Origin: Planctomycetota bacterium
Lineage (GTDB): Bacteria; Planctomycetota; Phycisphaerae; Phycisphaerales; UBA1924
Direction: 5' to 3'
NCBI GenBank assembly: GCA_020831805.1
Contig: JAFIFX010000005.1
Location: 1 to 64,000, forward strand
DNA length: 64,000 bases
In this document: in pieces, positions 61,178 to 64,000 of the stretch
Numbering within the stretch: position 1 is the first letter of the stretch
Layout of the letters: each line of letters starts with the position of its first letter
The notes under the pieces: generated by a model
Told to the model about the DNA's origin: nothing
The model's database searches: none
What the model saw: the letters and a program-made list of their open reading frames with translations, nothing else
Program-made: the position numbers and the translations under genes

Positions 61178-61780
61178 ATGGGCATGTGGATCACGCTGGG
61201 TGTCATCGCGGTCATCATCGTCGTCTTGCTGTTGCTGGTCATCGGCATCTACAACAAGCTGGTGGCCCTCAAGAACCGCTACGAGAACGCCTTCGCCCAG
61301 ATCGAGGTGCAGCTCAAGCGGCGCCACGACCTGATCCCCAACTTGGTGGAGACGGCCAAGGGCTACATGAAGCACGAGCGCGAGACGCTCGAGGCGGTCG
61401 TCGAGGCCCGTAACCAGGCGGCCAGCGGGCTGAGCAACGCCGCGAAGAACCCCGGCGACCCGAACGCCATGAAGCAGCTCGGCAGCGCCGAGGGCGCGCT
61501 GACCGGGGCCATGGGCCGCCTGTTCGCGGTGATGGAGGCCTACCCCGACCTCAAGGCCAACCAGAACATGATGTCGCTCCAGGAAGAGATCACGGCCACC
61601 GAGAACAAGGTCGCGTTCAGCCGCCAGGCCTTCAACGACTCGGTGACGGCGTACAACACCTACCGCCAGTCGTTCCCGCCGGTCATCGTCGCCCCGGTCT
61701 TCGGCCACGCCAAGGACGCGAGCCTGCTGGAGTTCGCCGACTCGGCCCAGATCCAGGACGCGCCCAAGGTCAGCTTCTGA
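61178..61780 (+). CDS. lemA: LemA family protein
   Basis: A 200-residue membrane-anchored helical protein. N-terminal transmembrane helix 3-25 (WITLGVIAVIIVVLLLLVIGIYN). LemA core: KNRYENAFAQIEVQLKRRHDLIPNLVETAKGYMKHERETLEAVVEARNQA, then MEAYPDLKANQNMMSLQEEITATENKVAFSRQAFNDSVTAYNTYRQSFP. ATG with GGGAG upstream. Paired with an M48 protease gene 20 bp downstream, a common arrangement. A TATGAT at 61113-61118 may be a -10 element. Confidence 0.94.
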   Translation: MGMWITLGVIAVIIVVLLLLVIGIYNKLVALKNRYENAFAQIEVQLKRRHDLIPNLVETAKGYMKHERETLEAVVEARNQAASGLSNAAKNPGDPNAMKQLGSAEGALTGAMGRLFAVMEAYPDLKANQNMMSLQEEITATENKVAFSRQAFNDSVTAYNTYRQSFPPVIVAPVFGHAKDASLLEFADSAQIQDAPKVSF

Positions 61781-61800
61781 TCCGCTGATTCGGAGGGCCG

Positions 61801-63774
61801 ATGGACGCCGGTCGTCAGACAATCGATTTTTTCGGGGACCAGGACCGCGCCCGGGCGCGGTCGCGCCGGCTGGTGGTCATGTATGTCATCGCCGTGCTGG
61901 CGATCTGCCTGACGGTCTCGGGCGTGGCCGCGCTGGCGGTGGCCCTGCTCGACGACACCCCCGGGGGGCCGCGGGTCGGTGACATCGTGCTCGTTGCGCT
62001 GATCACCGCCGCGATCACGGGGCTGATCATCGCCGGGGGCAGCCTCTACCGGATCGCGGAACTGCGCTCGGGCGGGTCGGCGGTCGCCCGGGCCCTGGGC
62101 GGACGCCCAATCGACCCCTCGACGCGGGACCTCAACGAGCGCCGGGTGCTCAACGTGGTCGAGGAGATGGCCATCGCGTCGGGCGTGCCCGTGCCGCCGG
62201 TGTACATCATGCGCGAGGAGAAGGGCATCAACGCCTTCGCCGCCGGGTACCGCCCAGGCGACGCGGTGATCGGCGTGACCAGAGGCTGCGTCGAGGGCCT
62301 GACCCGCGACGAGCTGCAGGCCGTCATGGCCCACGAGTTCAGCCACATTCTCAACGGCGACATGCGCCTGAACGTCCGGCTGATCGGCCTGCTCAACGGC
62401 ATCGTGCTGATCTCGCTGTTCGGGCACATCCTCCTCCGCGTCGCGCCCCGCGGCGTCGGGCGGAGCAAGGAGGGCGCGGCGGCCGTCATGGTGATCTTCC
62501 TGGTCGCCATCGTGATGCTGATCGTCGGCTCGATCGGCGCGCTGGCCGCCCGGATCATCCAGGCCGCGGTCAGCCGCCAGCGGGAGTTTCTGGCCGACGC
62601 GGCGGCGGTGCAGTTCACCCGCAACCCATCGGGCATCGCCAACGCCCTGCGCCGCATCGGCGGGGCCACGCACCGCGCCCGCGTCCGCCACCCGCGGGCG
62701 CAGGAAGCCGGGCACATGTTCTTCGGCGAGGCGATCTCGGGCGCGTCGATGCTCGGGTCATCGCTGGCCTCGCACCCGCCGTTGGCGGTGCGGATCAAGC
62801 GGGTCGATCCGTCCTGGGACGGCACGATGCTCACACCGCTCGAGCCCGAGGAAGACCACGCTGACACGCCCAAACCCCTGACCCCCCGCGAACGCCTCGC
62901 ACGGTCCATGCCCGGCGCCGACGCCGGCCCGGTCGGGCAGGCCGCGATCCTGCTGCCCCTGCTCGCGCTGGCCGGGCAACCCGGGCCGGAGCATGTCGAG
63001 CACGCCCGCTCGCTGATCGCGGCCATCCCCGAACCGCTCAAGGAAGCCGCCCACGACATCTCCAGCGGCCGGGCGGTGGTGTACGCCCTGCTGCTGCACG
63101 CCAAGGACGAGCCGGTCCGGGCGGCGCAGATCAAGCACCTCGAATCAAACGGCGACCCCGCGATCGCGGCCCTGGTCCGCAAGCTGGCGCCGGAGGCCGT
63201 TGCGCTGGACCGGACCCTGCGGCTGCCGCTGCTGGACATGACGCTGGGCGCGCTGGCCCACCTCTCCGACGAGCAGCACCGGACCTTCCGGGCCAATGTC
63301 CGCGCCCTGATCCAGATGGACAAGTCCGTCAGCCTGTTCGAGTGGGTCACGCTGAGCGTGCTGACCCGGCACCTGGACGAACGCTTCGGCCGCACCAGCG
63401 CGCCCGTCACGCAGTACTACGCCCTGGGCCGGCTCGGCGACGAGGTCAGCGTGCTGCTCTCCGCCTTCGCACACGCCGGGGCGCAGGAGGACGGGGACGC
63501 GCCCAAGGCCTTCGCCCTCGGCGCGGGCGCCCTCCGGGGCGTGGACACCCGCCTGCTCACGGTCGAGCAATGCTCGCTGGACCGGCTCGACAAGGCCCTG
63601 ACCACCCTGGCCTCCTGCACCGGCCGGCTCAAGGGCGAACTGCTCAAGGCCTGCGCCTTGGTCGCCGGCGCCGACCACGAGATCACCGCCCAGGAGGCCG
63701 AACTGCTCCGCGCGGTCGGCGACATCCTCGGCGTGCCGACCCCCCCGCTGCTGCCGGGGCAGAAGCTTCTGTGA
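61801..63774 (+). CDS. M48-family (HtpX-like) membrane protease with long C-terminal region and TerB-like end
   Basis: A 657-residue protein. Two N-terminal transmembrane helices (about 24-48 and 61-83). M48 peptidase domain with zinc motif HEFSH (178-182) and third-ligand region REFLADAAAVQFTRNP. Two further hydrophobic segments lie near 198-255. Residues about 350-600 are a helical extension not found in E. coli HtpX. The last 45 residues (LKGELLKACALVAGADHEITAQEAELLRAVGDILG) resemble a TerB-like helical domain. ATG with GGAGG upstream. Probably membrane protein quality control, with LemA as partner. Confidence 0.9.
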   Translation: MDAGRQTIDFFGDQDRARARSRRLVVMYVIAVLAICLTVSGVAALAVALLDDTPGGPRVGDIVLVALITAAITGLIIAGGSLYRIAELRSGGSAVARALGGRPIDPSTRDLNERRVLNVVEEMAIASGVPVPPVYIMREEKGINAFAAGYRPGDAVIGVTRGCVEGLTRDELQAVMAHEFSHILNGDMRLNVRLIGLLNGIVLISLFGHILLRVAPRGVGRSKEGAAAVMVIFLVAIVMLIVGSIGALAARIIQAAVSRQREFLADAAAVQFTRNPSGIANALRRIGGATHRARVRHPRAQEAGHMFFGEAISGASMLGSSLASHPPLAVRIKRVDPSWDGTMLTPLEPEEDHADTPKPLTPRERLARSMPGADAGPVGQAAILLPLLALAGQPGPEHVEHARSLIAAIPEPLKEAAHDISSGRAVVYALLLHAKDEPVRAAQIKHLESNGDPAIAALVRKLAPEAVALDRTLRLPLLDMTLGALAHLSDEQHRTFRANVRALIQMDKSVSLFEWVTLSVLTRHLDERFGRTSAPVTQYYALGRLGDEVSVLLSAFAHAGAQEDGDAPKAFALGAGALRGVDTRLLTVEQCSLDRLDKALTTLASCTGRLKGELLKACALVAGADHEITAQEAELLRAVGDILGVPTPPLLPGQKLL

Positions 63775-63796
63775 CGCGGGTGCGAACCCAACAAGG

Positions 63797-63948
63797 CCGC
63801 CAACCCCACCCGGAGACGCTGGCGGCCTTGCCCGGAACGCAACAACCCCCCCTCCCCCCCCCCGCAGTTGGCGGCACGGAACCCGCCCGGACGGTGCCGA
63901 ACCTGATCAAGACGGCCAATCCCACTCCCAGGGATTGGCAGCCTTGGC
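63797..63948. repeat. Two related hairpin repeats downstream of the M48 gene
   Basis: AAGGCCGCCA...TGGCGGCCTT (63797-63834) and a diverged second unit near 63910-63946 containing GGCCAATCCC...GGGATTGGC. Each is followed by a short similar string (CCCGGAACGC versus GCCGGAACGC). No T tract follows. The 226 bp to the window end hold no gene. Confidence 0.5.
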
Positions 63949-64000
63949 CGGAACGCGGCCAAACCCCTTCCGTCGTTGCGGTACACGGCCATGCCCCTTC

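Overview
The window is high-GC DNA from a member of the Planctomycetota, most likely class Phycisphaerae (order Phycisphaerales). This placement is an inference. It rests on the two secreted proteins carrying a paired GC-type dockerin module, the DUF2617 protein, the zinc-ribbon membrane protein with a CPECG motif, and the mix of lipid A (lpxI), outer-membrane lipoprotein and flagellar genes. No rRNA or tRNA gene was found.

Layout. Positions 1-6075 hold a homopolymer-like C tract, several secreted or lipoprotein genes of unknown role, a TolB-like beta-propeller lipoprotein, and the tyrosine recombinase xerC with a clear terminator. folK lies at 6096-6560. From about 6700 to 36545 nearly everything is a minus-strand flagellar block. 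In transcription order it reads: an export-chaperone-like gene, a sensor kinase, a sigma-54 response regulator, flgB, flgC, fliE, fliF, fliG, fliH, fliI, fliJ, a MotE-like gene, fliK, flgD, a flagellar operon protein, flgE, flbD, motA, motB, fliL, fliN, fliO, fliP, fliQ, fliR, flhB, flhA, flhF, flhG, a small membrane protein, and sigma factor fliA, closed by a terminator. It encodes the export gate, ATPase complex, MS ring, part of the C ring, proximal rod, hook and stator. fliM is missing from its usual place, and P/L-ring, distal rod and filament genes are not in the window. A secreted sulfatase-modifying-factor-like dockerin protein sits between flhA and flhF beside two kinds of hairpin repeat.

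Positions 36629-42430 carry envelope-type genes on the minus strand (TPR membrane protein; an overlapping set with an RDD membrane protein and a lipoprotein). 42612-50803 is housekeeping: lpxI, a TlyA-like methyltransferase, obg, two PilZ-type proteins, a Fur-family regulator, a GNAT acetyltransferase and ispG. 57919-63774 holds ileS, lemA and an M48 protease.

The most striking region is 50732-52829. The last 72 bp of ispG is repeated, with one mismatch, about 2 kb downstream. Between the copies lies one AT-richer transcription unit with its own sigma-70-type promoter and terminator, encoding a glycine-rich PGRS-like secreted protein that ends in a type I dockerin. It looks like a single-gene cassette inserted at the ispG 3' end with duplication of the target. 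Next to it is a secreted HExxH metalloprotease with a dockerin-like module at its N-terminus. Other items of note are two matching perfect palindromes at the Fur-type gene, a covarying hairpin repeat family, short-period GCAGAG/GCGAAG arrays, a decayed zinc finger in IleS, and a candidate structured RNA before ileS.
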